DNA from: HGM10766 sp900757295
Lineage (GTDB): Bacteria; Bacillota_I; Bacilli_A; RF39; UBA660
Length of the DNA: 64,000 bases
Assembly: GCA_025992315.1 (NCBI GenBank)
Contig: DAJPHG010000001.1
Coordinates: 1-64,000, forward strand
Direction: 5' to 3'
In this document: positions 7,972-17,162 of the stretch, piece after piece
Layout of the letters: the number at the start of each line of letters is the position of its first letter
Numbering within the stretch: the stretch's first letter is position 1
Program-made: the position numbers and the translations under genes
Notes under the pieces: model-generated
What the model was told of the DNA's origin: nothing
Database searches by the model: none
What the model saw: only the letters and a program-made list of their open reading frames with translations

Positions 7972-9756
7972 TTATAATCCTCCACCACTACCAAATGAGT
8001 CTAATTCTTCTTGAGTTAAAACAACATTAATTTGCATTCTTCTACTTCCACAAACAAATAATGCTTCACCTTGGTTAAAGTATTTAATTATATCTTTTTC
8101 ATTATCATTTAAATCAACTAATTTTGATAAATCATCTACTGCTTGTTTTTTTAAGCCCATAATCAAATAATATGATGCGTTATCAAATATAGCTTTACCA
8201 TGGGTGATAATGTTTGGAGCAGCGAAGTCTGTTGGTTGTTGAGTAATTATAATAGTACCAGTATTATATTTACGACTACGTCTTTGGATTTGAGCTAGGA
8301 ATTCCGCTCCTAATTCGTTTCTATCAGAAAGTAATACGTGAGCTTCATCTACCATCATTACAGTATTAAGATTCTTATCCAAACATAAGCCCCATGCATA
8401 TTTTAAAATATTAAAGAATAAAGCATTTCTAATATTTTCATCACTATTCATTAATTCTCTGATATTAAAAACTATATAATCAGAGTTAGGGTAAATCGTT
8501 GTATGACCAGTAAAATAATATCTTAACTCTTTAACCAAAGGTCTAACTTTTAACTCTAACCTCTCCATTATATCTCTTTCTTGAGTAGCTTCAGGCATTG
8601 ATAAAATACGTCCTTTTATAGTTGCATAAACATCATCAAAAGTTGGATAATCTTCTGGAGTAAAATTAGTAAAATCTGTTTCATAATCTATTTTATAACG
8701 TTTATAAGTATCTTGAACAACTTCACTAAACATAGTTAAAACGTCGTCTTCAATTGATGGAGAATAATATTTCATAAAAGCTTTTAAAGATTGTAAAGTT
8801 CTAGTTAAAACTGCATGTCCCATTCCTGCTGCAATTTCCTCTTCATCTGCATCAACTATTACTTCTAAAGGGTTTATCATACCATAGTCTCCACCCTTAC
8901 CTAAATCAATAAAATCTCCACCTAAGTTTCTAGTCAATTCTTCAGTTTCAGCTTCTGGATCAATAACAACAATCTTATAGCCATTTCTAATATGATTACG
9001 CAGTAATAATTTAGCAGCTGTAGATTTACCACTACCAGAAGTACCTAAAATAATCATATTGGCATTATTACGGTTGTGTTCTTTCTTTATTTGATATAAA
9101 AATTGATTAAATAATACAACACCACCAGAAAAATCTACACCGAGTAAAGTTGAATACCCTGGATCTTTTATACTATCAAAAACAAAAGGATACATTGCAG
9201 CTACAGTTGGAGATGGTATTGGTGTACCAATTCTATCTTCAATATCTTGCTTAGGAAATATAGGAATCATTGATTTTAAAACTTTTTCTTGTTCAAACAT
9301 CAAAGGAATTCCTCTCATTCCCATGGCATCTAAGAAACTACGTACTTGTATTTTTTTCATATCTAGTTGTTCTTTACTATCAGCAGTAATCATAATATGC
9401 ATTTGAAAATCAAAAATTTTAGATTGTGTTGCAGCTAGCATAGAAACAAACTGTTCTATAGATTCATAATCTTGACGAATTCTTTCTTGAGTAGTTCTGT
9501 CATGTTCTCTTTGATATCTAACTTTTAAATCAGCTATTTCTTTATTAAGCATTTTAGACATTGTTGAAAATTGGATAGGAATATGTTTAATAACTACTTT
9601 AATACCAGAAATACTTGTTAGATTTGATAAATATCCATGATCAATATACTTAGGAAAGCTTACTACTGTTAAAATAGTAGCATATTTATCACTAATCATA
9701 AATTCTGTAGTTTTAAATTGCATACCTTTTGGTGCTATTTCACTTTTTATATTCAT
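7972..9756 (-). CDS. virB4: VirB4/TrsE-type T4SS ATPase, motor part
   Basis: 594 residues. The first 200 match the C-terminal half of the VirB4 N-domain (EIAPKGM..., DKYATILTVVSFPKYIDHGYLSNL). The motor has Walker A GTSGSGKS at 238-245, the DPEAE block, Walker B VMMVDEAHVLL, and the late motif IIITQQPTDF. VirB4 energises substrate transfer and pilus assembly at the inner face of the channel. The ATG overlaps the stop of the upstream gene by one base (TAATG), so the two are translationally coupled. The N-terminal 180 residues expected of a normal VirB4 are encoded by that separate upstream gene. The arrangement looks genuine rather than a sequencing error, because each half has a proper start or stop. 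Confidence 0.93.
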   Translation of the reverse strand: MNIKSEIAPKGMQFKTTEFMISDKYATILTVVSFPKYIDHGYLSNLTSISGIKVVIKHIPIQFSTMSKMLNKEIADLKVRYQREHDRTTQERIRQDYESIEQFVSMLAATQSKIFDFQMHIMITADSKEQLDMKKIQVRSFLDAMGMRGIPLMFEQEKVLKSMIPIFPKQDIEDRIGTPIPSPTVAAMYPFVFDSIKDPGYSTLLGVDFSGGVVLFNQFLYQIKKEHNRNNANMIILGTSGSGKSTAAKLLLRNHIRNGYKIVVIDPEAETEELTRNLGGDFIDLGKGGDYGMINPLEVIVDADEEEIAAGMGHAVLTRTLQSLKAFMKYYSPSIEDDVLTMFSEVVQDTYKRYKIDYETDFTNFTPEDYPTFDDVYATIKGRILSMPEATQERDIMERLELKVRPLVKELRYYFTGHTTIYPNSDYIVFNIRELMNSDENIRNALFFNILKYAWGLCLDKNLNTVMMVDEAHVLLSDRNELGAEFLAQIQRRSRKYNTGTIIITQQPTDFAAPNIITHGKAIFDNASYYLIMGLKKQAVDDLSKLVDLNDNEKDIIKYFNQGEALFVCGSRRMQINVVLTQEELDSFGSGGGL

Positions 9757-10310
9757 TATCCCATCACCGTTCCAAAATTAGTAGTTACTCCCCCATTTAA
9801 GAAATTATCAAGTAGCATTCTTAAATCTGAATTAGATGCTTGTGCTGAATTAACACCGGCATTTGCTAAACCTGTAATTATGTTATGCAATCTCTTTTGA
9901 ATTACATCTTGTTTTTTATCTTTAAACATTATGTAGTATTCTGTGTCTACTACACTTAATTCTGAACTCATAAACATATTTGCTTTATTTATATCTTGAT
10001 TTATAAGTTTTCTTTTAGCAGGGTCTAAAGTTCTAGAATATAAAACTTGAAGTTGAGATAAATATAAATTTATGTCAACTGGTCTATCAGCAATAACCAA
10101 CCAAAATTCATAATCAATCATATTATAGAAATTTCTCATTCCCATAATAACATTATTTTGAGTTTGTTGATCCATTATAAAAATATCTTTTGATTCAATT
10201 TTTACTCCGGTAACAAATTGACCATTATCAAGTTCAATCATTCCGTTCATTATATTTTTTACTGGAATCCAGTCTTCTGAATATCTAGATATACTAGTTG
10301 TGTTTGCCAT
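9756..10310 (-). CDS. Separate N-terminal domain of VirB4
   Basis: 184 residues from the ATG at 10310; a GTG six bases upstream is the alternative start. The sequence (DWIPVKNIMNGMIELDNGQFVTGVKI..., YSRTLDPAKRKLINQD...) is what normally forms the first third of TrsE/TraC-type VirB4 proteins. It stops just before the conserved APxG block, with which the next gene begins. The two genes share a TAATG stop-start overlap, so a two-chain VirB4 is expected. The 5' end overlaps the PrgI gene by 17 bases, and a GGAGAGG ribosome site lies inside that gene. No motor motifs are present in this chain. Confidence 0.75.
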   Translation of the reverse strand: MANTTSISRYSEDWIPVKNIMNGMIELDNGQFVTGVKIESKDIFIMDQQTQNNVIMGMRNFYNMIDYEFWLVIADRPVDINLYLSQLQVLYSRTLDPAKRKLINQDINKANMFMSSELSVVDTEYYIMFKDKKQDVIQKRLHNIITGLANAGVNSAQASNSDLRMLLDNFLNGGVTTNFGTVMG

Positions 10311-10602
10311 TAGCACACCATCCTCTCCAACGATATCTTCTAGGTCTTGTAATAAACAAATGAATATTTGTCAGTAAAGTCAGTATATTATGATAATAAG
10401 GTACTGGCATTACCAAAAAAGCCGAAATCAATGCTGGAGATATAACTAGGCACATTAGCCAAATATTACTAGATCTTATTATGAATAATAATGCTAGTGT
10501 AACTGTAACACCAATTGCAAATATTATTAGATCAATATAATTGAATACCCCTAAAATCAGCATTGATTTTTTTGAATTCGCTGGTATTAAATAATTTCCC
10601 AT
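10294..10602 (-). CDS. PrgI/TcpE (VirB3-like) T4SS inner-membrane protein
   Basis: 102 residues with two close membrane helices and a basic C-terminal RPRRYRWRGW motif, the hallmark of PrgI/TcpE proteins of Gram-positive conjugation systems. These proteins sit immediately before VirB4, as here, and act like VirB3 in docking the ATPase to the membrane. The 3' end overlaps the VirB4 N-domain gene. Start ATG at 10602 follows a good GGAGG-type site. Confidence 0.85.
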   Translation of the reverse strand: MGNYLIPANSKKSMLILGVFNYIDLIIFAIGVTVTLALLFIIRSSNIWLMCLVISPALISAFLVMPVPYYHNILTLLTNIHLFITRPRRYRWRGWCANGKHN

Positions 10603-10613
10603 TTTTATTCCTC

Positions 10614-13124
10614 CTATTTTTTATTATTTTTTAAATCTTTAAAATATAATTCCATATCGTCTGCTCTTTGTTTATCTTTTTTAGCTTTATCTGCATAAGA
10701 TAATCCTGCTTCTGCATTTAAATAGCTTTTAATTTCATTATTACTAATGTTGTTACTTTTTAATATTTCGCTTACAGTTTCAGAATTTTCTTTCATTTGT
10801 TTGCGAACTTCTTTCATCATTTTATCACTGTCACTTAAACATTCAACTTGTTGTTTATATTGACTATCAACTTTTTTGAAATATTCACGTGTTAGCTCAT
10901 GAGCCTGTTGCTTAATTTCTTCATCTGAATTATTATTTCTTTGTAAGTCTTTTAAGTACTGTTTAACATTTTCACTTTTAGAATTACGTAATGATTCTTT
11001 AAGAGCTTTTTCATATTCTTGACTTCCCTCAGCACCATATGCAGAGGCAGCACGTTTATAGTAATCATATTCTGATCCGCTTTCAAAATTTTGAATACGG
11101 TTTTTAATATCTTTTCCTTCAGTTGCATCCCAATTAGCTCGTACTTTGGCTTGTTGAGCTGAATAATAATTTTGAAAGTCTGCACTTTGTTCTCGAGCTA
11201 AAACGCCATCATTTACACCTTGAGCAACCGCTTTAGTTAAATCTTTAAACCATTGTTTATCTTCAGTTTCTCCAACTTTCTTTCTATTACTATTATCAAT
11301 TGTTGTAGCATATTTTGCTTTTAGTTCTTTTAATTCACGCTCACGGCGATCTTGCATGCTTTCTCCACCAAACCATGATCCATTGCCATTAGTTTTGCTA
11401 ATCATTCGATACATTGAATTTCCTTGTTTATTAAATTGCCATCCACCTGCTTTTAAGCCTTCACGTGATCCAATTTTCCAGCCATCTTTAAATTTTTCAC
11501 CATTTACTTTGGCTTTAAATCCAGCACCCAAACCACCTGATATTGCTCCATAACCTTTACTTGCTTTTGAACCTACATAAGCTCCGGCACCAGCTAATGC
11601 TGCTCCACCGACCATATTCTTTAATTTGTTTTTAATATTTAATGATCCTGTACTAATACTAATTCCTAGAGCTTCATTTATTAATGTAGGAGCTTGTTTT
11701 AAGAACATCAAAATTCCTATTATTACAACAGCTTTAGCAAAGCTCATTATTCCCCATGATGCATCGATTTTTAATATGAGTGGTAATTTTAAAGACATTA
11801 CTGATATAGTAGTAAATCCTGAATTGCTCCATAAATTTTCCATATCTGGAAGATTAGTTATCATAAATATACCTAAGAAAACAACTGCTAATCTTAAAAA
11901 TACTTCATAATAACTTTTTAAAGAAAATGATACCCATCTATTAAATGTATCTGATTTACTTGGCATTATTCTAGCTAATATTGGAACTGGTGCTATTAAT
12001 TGAGCAAAACCTAATTTGGCTGCTCTAAGTCCCATATCTAAACAATATGAAACAAATATATAACAAACAAATACACCGGCAATTGTTGAAATAATAAATG
12101 TATAATTCATTAATCCACCACGTACTGTTGGTGCAAGTAATCTAAAAGTTGAAAAATCACCTTCAGATTTAGCATAGTTTAGCATTCCTTTGTAAGTTAT
12201 ACTACTATCATTAGAACTCTTATCGGATATTGCAGCATCATTTGCTTGTTGTACAACATCTGCACATTTTTCAGCTGCTTTTCCATATACAAATCCATTA
12301 TTTGCATCTGAAGATGGACCATTTGCTGAATATACACCTTCAGAGTCTGAACAGACACTATAGGCAAGCGTTCTATAAAATACATCCTCATTATTTTCTT
12401 TATCAAATTTTACATTTAATTCTTCCAATTCAGAACGACTAAATGTAGTTGTATATAAATCATTTGTTGTTATTTGAGATTTAGTACTCGATGTTCCAGT
12501 ACTATCATCACTACTTAATTTATTTGCTGCAGGATAATAAAAAGCCGAGAATATATCAGTTGCTATAGAATTACCAGCATAATATACAGATGTTGAAGTA
12601 TCATCAGCTTTAAATACTTGATTACATGAAACATTCTCTTCATCAGACAATTCTTTAATTGTTGAACATGTTTCATCATCGAAAGTTATACTTAAAGTAT
12701 CTGCTGCTGTAGAATATGACCCTAGAATAAGTTTACCTATAATATTATCTTTTACTATTATTTCTTGAGCATAATATAAGAAATTAAATATCGTAGGTAC
12801 GACTGCAATCAGTATTATTGAAATTATAGTGTTACTAATAATTTTACCCGCACCACTAATTTCATTTTTATCTGGATCTACTATACTTTGCAGTAATGAA
12901 TAAGCTAAAACGAATAACATTGCAACACCAAGAATAGCGTATATTCTTGTTAAAAATGTTTCAAATGTATCGGATGTAAATATTCTAGCATCAGAAATAA
13001 CTAGATATAATTGATATAGCCATCCAACAATTTTATAAACTAATCCATCAATCATCAAAAAAAGTGAATAAATAACATTCCAAATTGCTTCTACAGCATC
13101 ATCAACAATTCCCATTATAAGCAT
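10614..13124 (-). CDS. TrbL/VirB6-like polytopic T4SS channel protein
   Basis: 836 residues. The first 125 residues hold several membrane helices, and a Ser/Thr/Asp-rich extracytoplasmic loop (about 150-310) contains four or more Cys. At least five more helices follow to about residue 510, including a Gly/Ala-rich one (VGGAALAGAGAYVGSKASKG). The last 300 residues are a long charged cytoplasmic tail rich in Lys, Glu and Gln. This plan and the position directly before PrgI/VirB4 match TrbL/VirB6-type channel subunits. AGGAGG lies seven bases before the ATG at 13124. Sequence identity to known TrbL families is judged by architecture only. Confidence 0.8.
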   Translation of the reverse strand: MLIMGIVDDAVEAIWNVIYSLFLMIDGLVYKIVGWLYQLYLVISDARIFTSDTFETFLTRIYAILGVAMLFVLAYSLLQSIVDPDKNEISGAGKIISNTIISIILIAVVPTIFNFLYYAQEIIVKDNIIGKLILGSYSTAADTLSITFDDETCSTIKELSDEENVSCNQVFKADDTSTSVYYAGNSIATDIFSAFYYPAANKLSSDDSTGTSSTKSQITTNDLYTTTFSRSELEELNVKFDKENNEDVFYRTLAYSVCSDSEGVYSANGPSSDANNGFVYGKAAEKCADVVQQANDAAISDKSSNDSSITYKGMLNYAKSEGDFSTFRLLAPTVRGGLMNYTFIISTIAGVFVCYIFVSYCLDMGLRAAKLGFAQLIAPVPILARIMPSKSDTFNRWVSFSLKSYYEVFLRLAVVFLGIFMITNLPDMENLWSNSGFTTISVMSLKLPLILKIDASWGIMSFAKAVVIIGILMFLKQAPTLINEALGISISTGSLNIKNKLKNMVGGAALAGAGAYVGSKASKGYGAISGGLGAGFKAKVNGEKFKDGWKIGSREGLKAGGWQFNKQGNSMYRMISKTNGNGSWFGGESMQDRRERELKELKAKYATTIDNSNRKKVGETEDKQWFKDLTKAVAQGVNDGVLAREQSADFQNYYSAQQAKVRANWDATEGKDIKNRIQNFESGSEYDYYKRAASAYGAEGSQEYEKALKESLRNSKSENVKQYLKDLQRNNNSDEEIKQQAHELTREYFKKVDSQYKQQVECLSDSDKMMKEVRKQMKENSETVSEILKSNNISNNEIKSYLNAEAGLSYADKAKKDKQRADDMELYFKDLKNNKK

Positions 13125-13135
13125 GTTGTCACCTC

Positions 13136-14038
13136 CTACTTAATTCCACATGAACTCGTATCAATAACTTTTAATATTAGATCTACTAAAATCGGTAATA
13201 AAAAGAAAACCACTCCATAAATAATCCTTTTAACCGTTTTAGTATTTGCTGTTTTAAATGCTTGATCATCTTGTTGAATCAACGCTTTAGCATAATCAAC
13301 TACAGAAAATACGAATACAGAAACAAGAGCAGCTATTTTCATATAGTTAAATATTTCTTGCAATAAATACCCTGTAGTATTTTCTTGATAATTTCCATCA
13401 GCATCCTTTGCTCCCAACATTCCTTCACATGTTTCTAAATCTTCATCTTTAAGATTATTTCCACCAGAACTGTTAGAACCATCACCTGAATTATAACCTG
13501 GTTCATCTTCAGCATTATTTACTTCTATTTTTGTTTTGGTTCCAATTAAAGCAAAATTATAAGTTGTATTTTCATTAACTTTTGAAGTAATAAAAGATTT
13601 TAATTCTTCATCGCCAGCAAAATACATACCATCATTATTTTGATCATTAAAAACGGCGATAACATAAGTTGGACAAGTATCAGGTTTAAATGTATATACA
13701 GGTACGTCTTTGTTTTGTCCCTTAACATTTGCATCATAATATTCTAATGTTTTAAATGTTTTTACTTTTTTTTCACTTTCTTTTTTTATAGTAGATATAT
13801 CTATTTTATCTATACCTATACCTGGACCAGATTTAGGATATCTTAAATCTTTAAATACAATATTTTCGCTTAATTTTTTTGATTCTTTTGTTGGCAATTC
13901 TAAAGTTGCATTAAAACCAGTGTTATAATTTCCTGATGCTGTATAATAACATTTTTTTCCAGATTCAGCATTAACACTTCCTAAAAATATAAAACAACTA
14001 CATACTATAAAATATATATATAACGAAATTTTCTTCAT
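13136..14038 (-). CDS. Exported protein with VirB2-like C-terminal two-helix module
   Basis: 300 residues. It has a signal peptide (MKKISLYIYFIVCSCFIFLGSVNA), an extracytoplasmic region of about 200 residues with several Cys, and a C-terminal pair of membrane helices separated by a basic loop. That last part (VVDYAKALIQQDD...KRIIYGVVFFLLPILVDLILK) resembles the whole of the next gene upstream, the 119-residue VirB2-like protein (DLGKAVISGKSED...RAVAAVCIFLIPSIVGIIIN). The two therefore look like paralogues, this one with an added ectodomain. VirB2 proteins form the conjugative pilus. Here one copy may be the pilin and the other a tip or base variant. It starts 11 bases before the TrbL gene. 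Confidence 0.65.
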   Translation of the reverse strand: MKKISLYIYFIVCSCFIFLGSVNAESGKKCYYTASGNYNTGFNATLELPTKESKKLSENIVFKDLRYPKSGPGIGIDKIDISTIKKESEKKVKTFKTLEYYDANVKGQNKDVPVYTFKPDTCPTYVIAVFNDQNNDGMYFAGDEELKSFITSKVNENTTYNFALIGTKTKIEVNNAEDEPGYNSGDGSNSSGGNNLKDEDLETCEGMLGAKDADGNYQENTTGYLLQEIFNYMKIAALVSVFVFSVVDYAKALIQQDDQAFKTANTKTVKRIIYGVVFFLLPILVDLILKVIDTSSCGIK

Positions 14039-14103
14039 TCAGAATCACCAATCTTACAAATTAAATTATATCATATAAATTAGTAAATCCCAATAATTTT
14101 GTC

Positions 14104-14136
14104 AAAAAAAAATAAGAGATAGTAAATCTCTTATTT
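14104..14136 (-). terminator. Terminator after the VirB2-like gene
   Basis: Minus-strand stem AATAAGAGAT/ATCTCTTATT followed by eight T, overlapping the stop codon of the 14131-14490 gene. As an intra-locus terminator it would let pilin-region transcripts exceed those of downstream genes. Confidence 0.85.
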
Positions 14137-14490
14137 AGCATTAGATGTATCACATTTAGATGGACTAACAATACATGTTGAACAAGTTTCATAATCTAAT
14201 TCAGTATCAGTTAATTCAGCAATCCAATTGATAATAATACCAACAATTGAAGGAATTAAGAAAATACATACTGCAGCTACTGCTCTCATTGCTAAAGACT
14301 TAGCATTTTTTCCTACATCTTCACTTTTACCAGAAATAACAGCTTTTCCTAAATCTATACTACCTAAAATAATTAATAATAGTGGAATAACTATTTTAAA
14401 TACCATGAATACCCAACCAACTAATTTCCATATTGTTGCTGATTCTGAACAAAAGTTTTCAAAATCCATTAATAACATTAAATTACTCAT
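14131..14490 (-). CDS. VirB2-like small membrane protein
   Basis: 119 residues with two strongly hydrophobic helices (about 18-45 and 68-92) joined by a short Lys/Ser/Glu loop (GKAVISGKSEDVGKNAKS). The Cys-containing tail (ETCSTCIVSPSKC) could form disulfides outside the cell. This is the VirB2/TrbC plan: two helices with a charged cytoplasmic hairpin. A good GAGGTAA ribosome site precedes the ATG, and a strong terminator follows. It lies between the TadZ-like gene and the VirB2-like/ectodomain paralogue, exactly where the Tad half of the locus meets the T4SS half. Confidence 0.65.
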   Translation of the reverse strand: MSNLMLLMDFENFCSESATIWKLVGWVFMVFKIVIPLLLIILGSIDLGKAVISGKSEDVGKNAKSLAMRAVAAVCIFLIPSIVGIIINWIAELTDTELDYETCSTCIVSPSKCDTSNAK

Positions 14491-14542
14491 AATTTACCTC
14501 TTTCTAAATATACTTAAATTCTATCTTCTTTTTATATTACTG

Positions 14543-15568
14543 TCAAGATTTATTTTTGAAAATACCTAGTATCTTAGTCTTTTCTTGCCCTAAATTATTA
14601 TTCTTCTGTCTAATAAATCCTAAATGTGACAACATATCGTCAAGTACACGATGTTTTTCTTTTTTATCATCTAAAGGCGGAATATTATAAAATATTTGAC
14701 TACGAGATTCATATTCAAAATCCATTACATCTTTATTATCTAATAAACTTTTATTTAAAACTATTTTCTTACCTTTTAATGAATCAAATATTCCTCTATT
14801 TTTTCTAATCATTTTATTTAACTTAATAGTACTTGGCTCTAATAAATATAATACATCAGTACAAGCATCTTCATCTCCACTATTATTTAAATCTACTAGA
14901 ATAATGTCATATGTATTTGCTCCCCTAATTGTGCCTTCCAATTGATCTCCACTAATACTAATTAATTGTGGATCATTAAAATAAGCAAAATCATTTCTAT
15001 CAACTTCTATAGCTAAAACATTATAATTTACTTGTAATTGCTTTTTTAGCATATATATTAGTGTAGTTGCTCCTGCATGATCAGTAACATTCTTAATACC
15101 TATTATTGTAGTAAAGCCACCTGCAGTAACATCATCCATTTCAAATTTTTGAGTTTCATGTTTGTTTACAATTTCTTTGGCAACAGTACTAATTTGTTGG
15201 TATTGAGCAACATCTTTATACGTATTTGGATTATCTATTAAAAAAGGAATATTATCAATATTACGTGTAAAATTATAAATACCCATAGATATAATTTGAG
15301 ATAAATATTGACCAGAGCTAGTTACATCACTATCATCTAAAACTAATATTACTTTACTCATATCTATACCTACAGCTAATCTTTGAAGATTTGCAACATT
15401 TTGATATCCTTTAATAGCTGTAACATCTAATATCATTTTATTAAAGAAAAAGTTAGCAAACATTTCTACTATTTCTTCGGGTGTAAATTCTCCATTTACA
15501 CTTTTAATAACATCGATTTGCAATGTATTTAGTTGAGTTTGAAATTTATTTGATACTATTACATTCAT
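14543..15568 (-). CDS. tadZ: TadZ/CpaE-like MinD-family protein with defective P-loop
   Basis: 341 residues. An N-terminal receiver-like domain (about 1-140, with the strand-turn VILVLDDSDV) is followed by a MinD/CpaE-type nucleotide-binding domain. The expected deviant Walker A (KGGxGKT) reads NVTDHAGATTLIYML near residues 160-172, so the catalytic Lys is replaced by Ala. YDIILVDLNNSG supplies the Walker B strand. TadZ proteins localise the Tad machine at the cell pole and many are ATPase-poor, so the change fits the family. The gene follows the pseudopilin pair and precedes the VirB2-like gene. Confidence 0.8.
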   Translation of the reverse strand: MNVIVSNKFQTQLNTLQIDVIKSVNGEFTPEEIVEMFANFFFNKMILDVTAIKGYQNVANLQRLAVGIDMSKVILVLDDSDVTSSGQYLSQIISMGIYNFTRNIDNIPFLIDNPNTYKDVAQYQQISTVAKEIVNKHETQKFEMDDVTAGGFTTIIGIKNVTDHAGATTLIYMLKKQLQVNYNVLAIEVDRNDFAYFNDPQLISISGDQLEGTIRGANTYDIILVDLNNSGDEDACTDVLYLLEPSTIKLNKMIRKNRGIFDSLKGKKIVLNKSLLDNKDVMDFEYESRSQIFYNIPPLDDKKEKHRVLDDMLSHLGFIRQKNNNLGQEKTKILGIFKNKS

Positions 15569-15586
15569 TTATTATCACTTCCTTTT

Positions 15587-16054
15587 TTAGCAATTGCCTA
15601 ATCCTTTACATTGGGCATTATGAATTTTTATCGTTTGACCATTAATTTTAAATCTACCTATCTGGCCAAAAACTGGTAAATCAAATTTTAAAAATAATTT
15701 AACATCAAAATATCCAATTTGTTTGCCAGTAGAATTATATTTAACACAATAATAAGCATTATCTGCTTTTTCAATTAAATTAGCACTTGAATCTAATGAT
15801 GTCGCACCATACCATTCTTCATCACATTTTCCTGTGGCATTATAACCAGAGTTTTTTAAATAATTATTAATAATTCCTATAGAACTATTTTCTCCAGAGC
15901 TTAATCCTTCATACTTTTCAATAATACTTACTACTTCATTCTTATTTTTAAATGCTGTAGAATAATTGATCATAACTGTTAAATAAGCGACAAATAACAA
16001 CATAAAGGTTATAACTAAACCAATTAACCATGTTCCTCCAATTGATTCTCTCAT
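15587..16054 (-). CDS. TadE/TadF-like pseudopilin 1
   Basis: 155 residues. The very short N-terminus MRESIGGTWL is followed at once by a membrane helix (to about residue 32) and then a small exported domain with four Cys. It shares the motif ATGKCDE-x-W near residue 76-84 with the adjacent 159-residue protein, so the two are paralogues. This is the architecture of the minor pilins TadE/TadF. The ATG overlaps the upstream stop by four bases (ATGA), showing translational coupling. Confidence 0.7.
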   Translation of the reverse strand: MRESIGGTWLIGLVITFMLLFVAYLTVMINYSTAFKNKNEVVSIIEKYEGLSSGENSSIGIINNYLKNSGYNATGKCDEEWYGATSLDSSANLIEKADNAYYCVKYNSTGKQIGYFDVKLFLKFDLPVFGQIGRFKINGQTIKIHNAQCKGLGNC

Positions 16055-16530
16055 GATTCTTCACCTTTTTCATTAACAGCAGTAATATTTATCTTATCAT
16101 TGCCACCATATATATTTGCAGTATCACCCTTAACATTAAAGTTAAAACTACTTATAATTGGCACATTAATATTATAAAATGTTTTCACACGATAGTAATA
16201 AATATCTGGTAATTCTGTACTTTTACTTGACACTTTTATTTTTTTTAAACAATAATTAGCATCGCCATTTTGGTTCATTGAATTACCACTAAAACTCATA
16301 GCTATCCAATCTTCATCACATTTTCCTGTTGCAGTATAATGTGCTTCTTGAAGAGCAGCTTTTATATTATCTGGATTAACTCCTTCATCTTTTTGAATTG
16401 TATTTATTACTGAATCATTTACTTTATATGCTGCAGTATAATTTATAGATAAACAAAAATACGCTGTAAATATTAACAATAGTAAAATAACAATTTGAAA
16501 TAACCATGCACCACCAATTGCCTCTCTCAT
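16051..16530 (-). CDS. TadE/TadF-like pseudopilin 2
   Basis: 159 residues. It begins MREAIGGAWL and then has one membrane helix (about 10-30) and an exported domain containing TATGKCDEDW, the motif shared with the downstream paralogue. The beta-rich second half (YYYRVKTFYNINVPII) resembles its neighbour (GYFDVKLFLKFDLPVF), supporting duplication and divergence. It is probably a minor pilin that initiates or caps Tad fibres. It lies 12 bases after the second Flp-type pilin gene, in the pilin operon driven by the promoter at 17079-17107. Confidence 0.7.
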   Translation of the reverse strand: MREAIGGAWLFQIVILLLLIFTAYFCLSINYTAAYKVNDSVINTIQKDEGVNPDNIKAALQEAHYTATGKCDEDWIAMSFSGNSMNQNGDANYCLKKIKVSSKSTELPDIYYYRVKTFYNINVPIISSFNFNVKGDTANIYGGNDKINITAVNEKGEES

Positions 16531-16542
16531 ACTATCACCTTA

Positions 16543-16797
16543 CTATCCTTTATATTTACAAACATTATTTAACTCATGCCTTACATTATTATCCATATAA
16601 TAGCATTTTTTTATAATTCCATTTTCTACATCATTTGATGGATTTTTAACTGTGCAAATTGCTTTACTGCAATTAGTTTGTTGCTTTTGATTCTCATTAA
16701 TCATTGGCCATAAAATAGTATAGAAAAAAGCCGATAGGATCGCTATCGATGAAATTACAACGACTGACATATTTAGTTCTCCTGTGGCTTCTTTCAT
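16543..16797 (-). CDS. flp: Flp-type pilin 2
   Basis: 84 residues. It begins MKEATGELNMSVVV, nearly identical in its first ten residues to pilin 1, then has one hydrophobic helix to about residue 32 and a short hydrophilic tail with four Cys. The size and a single N-terminal helix match Flp/Tad major pilins. The Cys-rich tail could form disulfides on the fibre surface. It is separated by 13 bases from pilin 1 and co-transcribed with it. Confidence 0.75.
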   Translation of the reverse strand: MKEATGELNMSVVVISSIAILSAFFYTILWPMINENQKQQTNCSKAICTVKNPSNDVENGIIKKCYYMDNNVRHELNNVCKYKG

Positions 16798-16810
16798 ATT
16801 TTATAACTCC

Positions 16811-17038
16811 TTATTGTTTTGAACCGCATACTGAAGCAGCATCAAAATCTGGTGCCTTTATAGCAGCTTTATCTATCTTATCACATGCTGAATTATCTGC
16901 ACACGCAGATTTACAAGTGTTTTTTGCTATGCTAACTTGAATTCCTGGCCATATCCAAGCATAAAAAATTGCTGCTATCGCTGCTATTGCTACTACTGTT
17001 ATAACTGTCATGTTTAATTCTCCAGTTGCCTCTTTCAT
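16811..17038 (-). CDS. flp: Flp-type pilin 1 (probable major pilin)
   Basis: 75 residues, beginning MKEATGELNMTVIT. An Ala/Ile-rich helix (VITVVAIAAIAAIFYAWIWP) is followed by a tail with four or five Cys (CKSACADNSAC). It is the first gene after a near-consensus promoter, with the ribosome site AGAGGAGG. That is what a highly expressed major pilin needs. Bases 16974-17017, covering the start of the helix, are repeated exactly at 17347-17390 in a broken copy. Prepilin cleavage would most simply occur after Gly6, giving an unusually short leader; that is inference. Confidence 0.8.
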   Translation of the reverse strand: MKEATGELNMTVITVVAIAAIAAIFYAWIWPGIQVSIAKNTCKSACADNSACDKIDKAAIKAPDFDAASVCGSKQ

Positions 17039-17078
17039 ATATTAAATTCCTCCTCTATTATCTTTATTTTATATTACT

Positions 17079-17107
17079 ATTATAACTTAATATTTTTTTA
17101 TTATCAA
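17079..17107 (-). promoter_or_regulatory. Sigma-A promoter of the pilin operon
   Basis: Minus strand: -35 TTGATA (17102-17107), 17-base spacer, -10 TATAAT (17079-17084), followed about 40 bases later by the first pilin ATG. The spacing is ideal and both boxes are near consensus. Confidence 0.85.
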
Positions 17108-17162
17108 TAAATATCTATTTTTATTACATTTATTTACATTCTTGTAAAGTTTGGTGTCAGAA

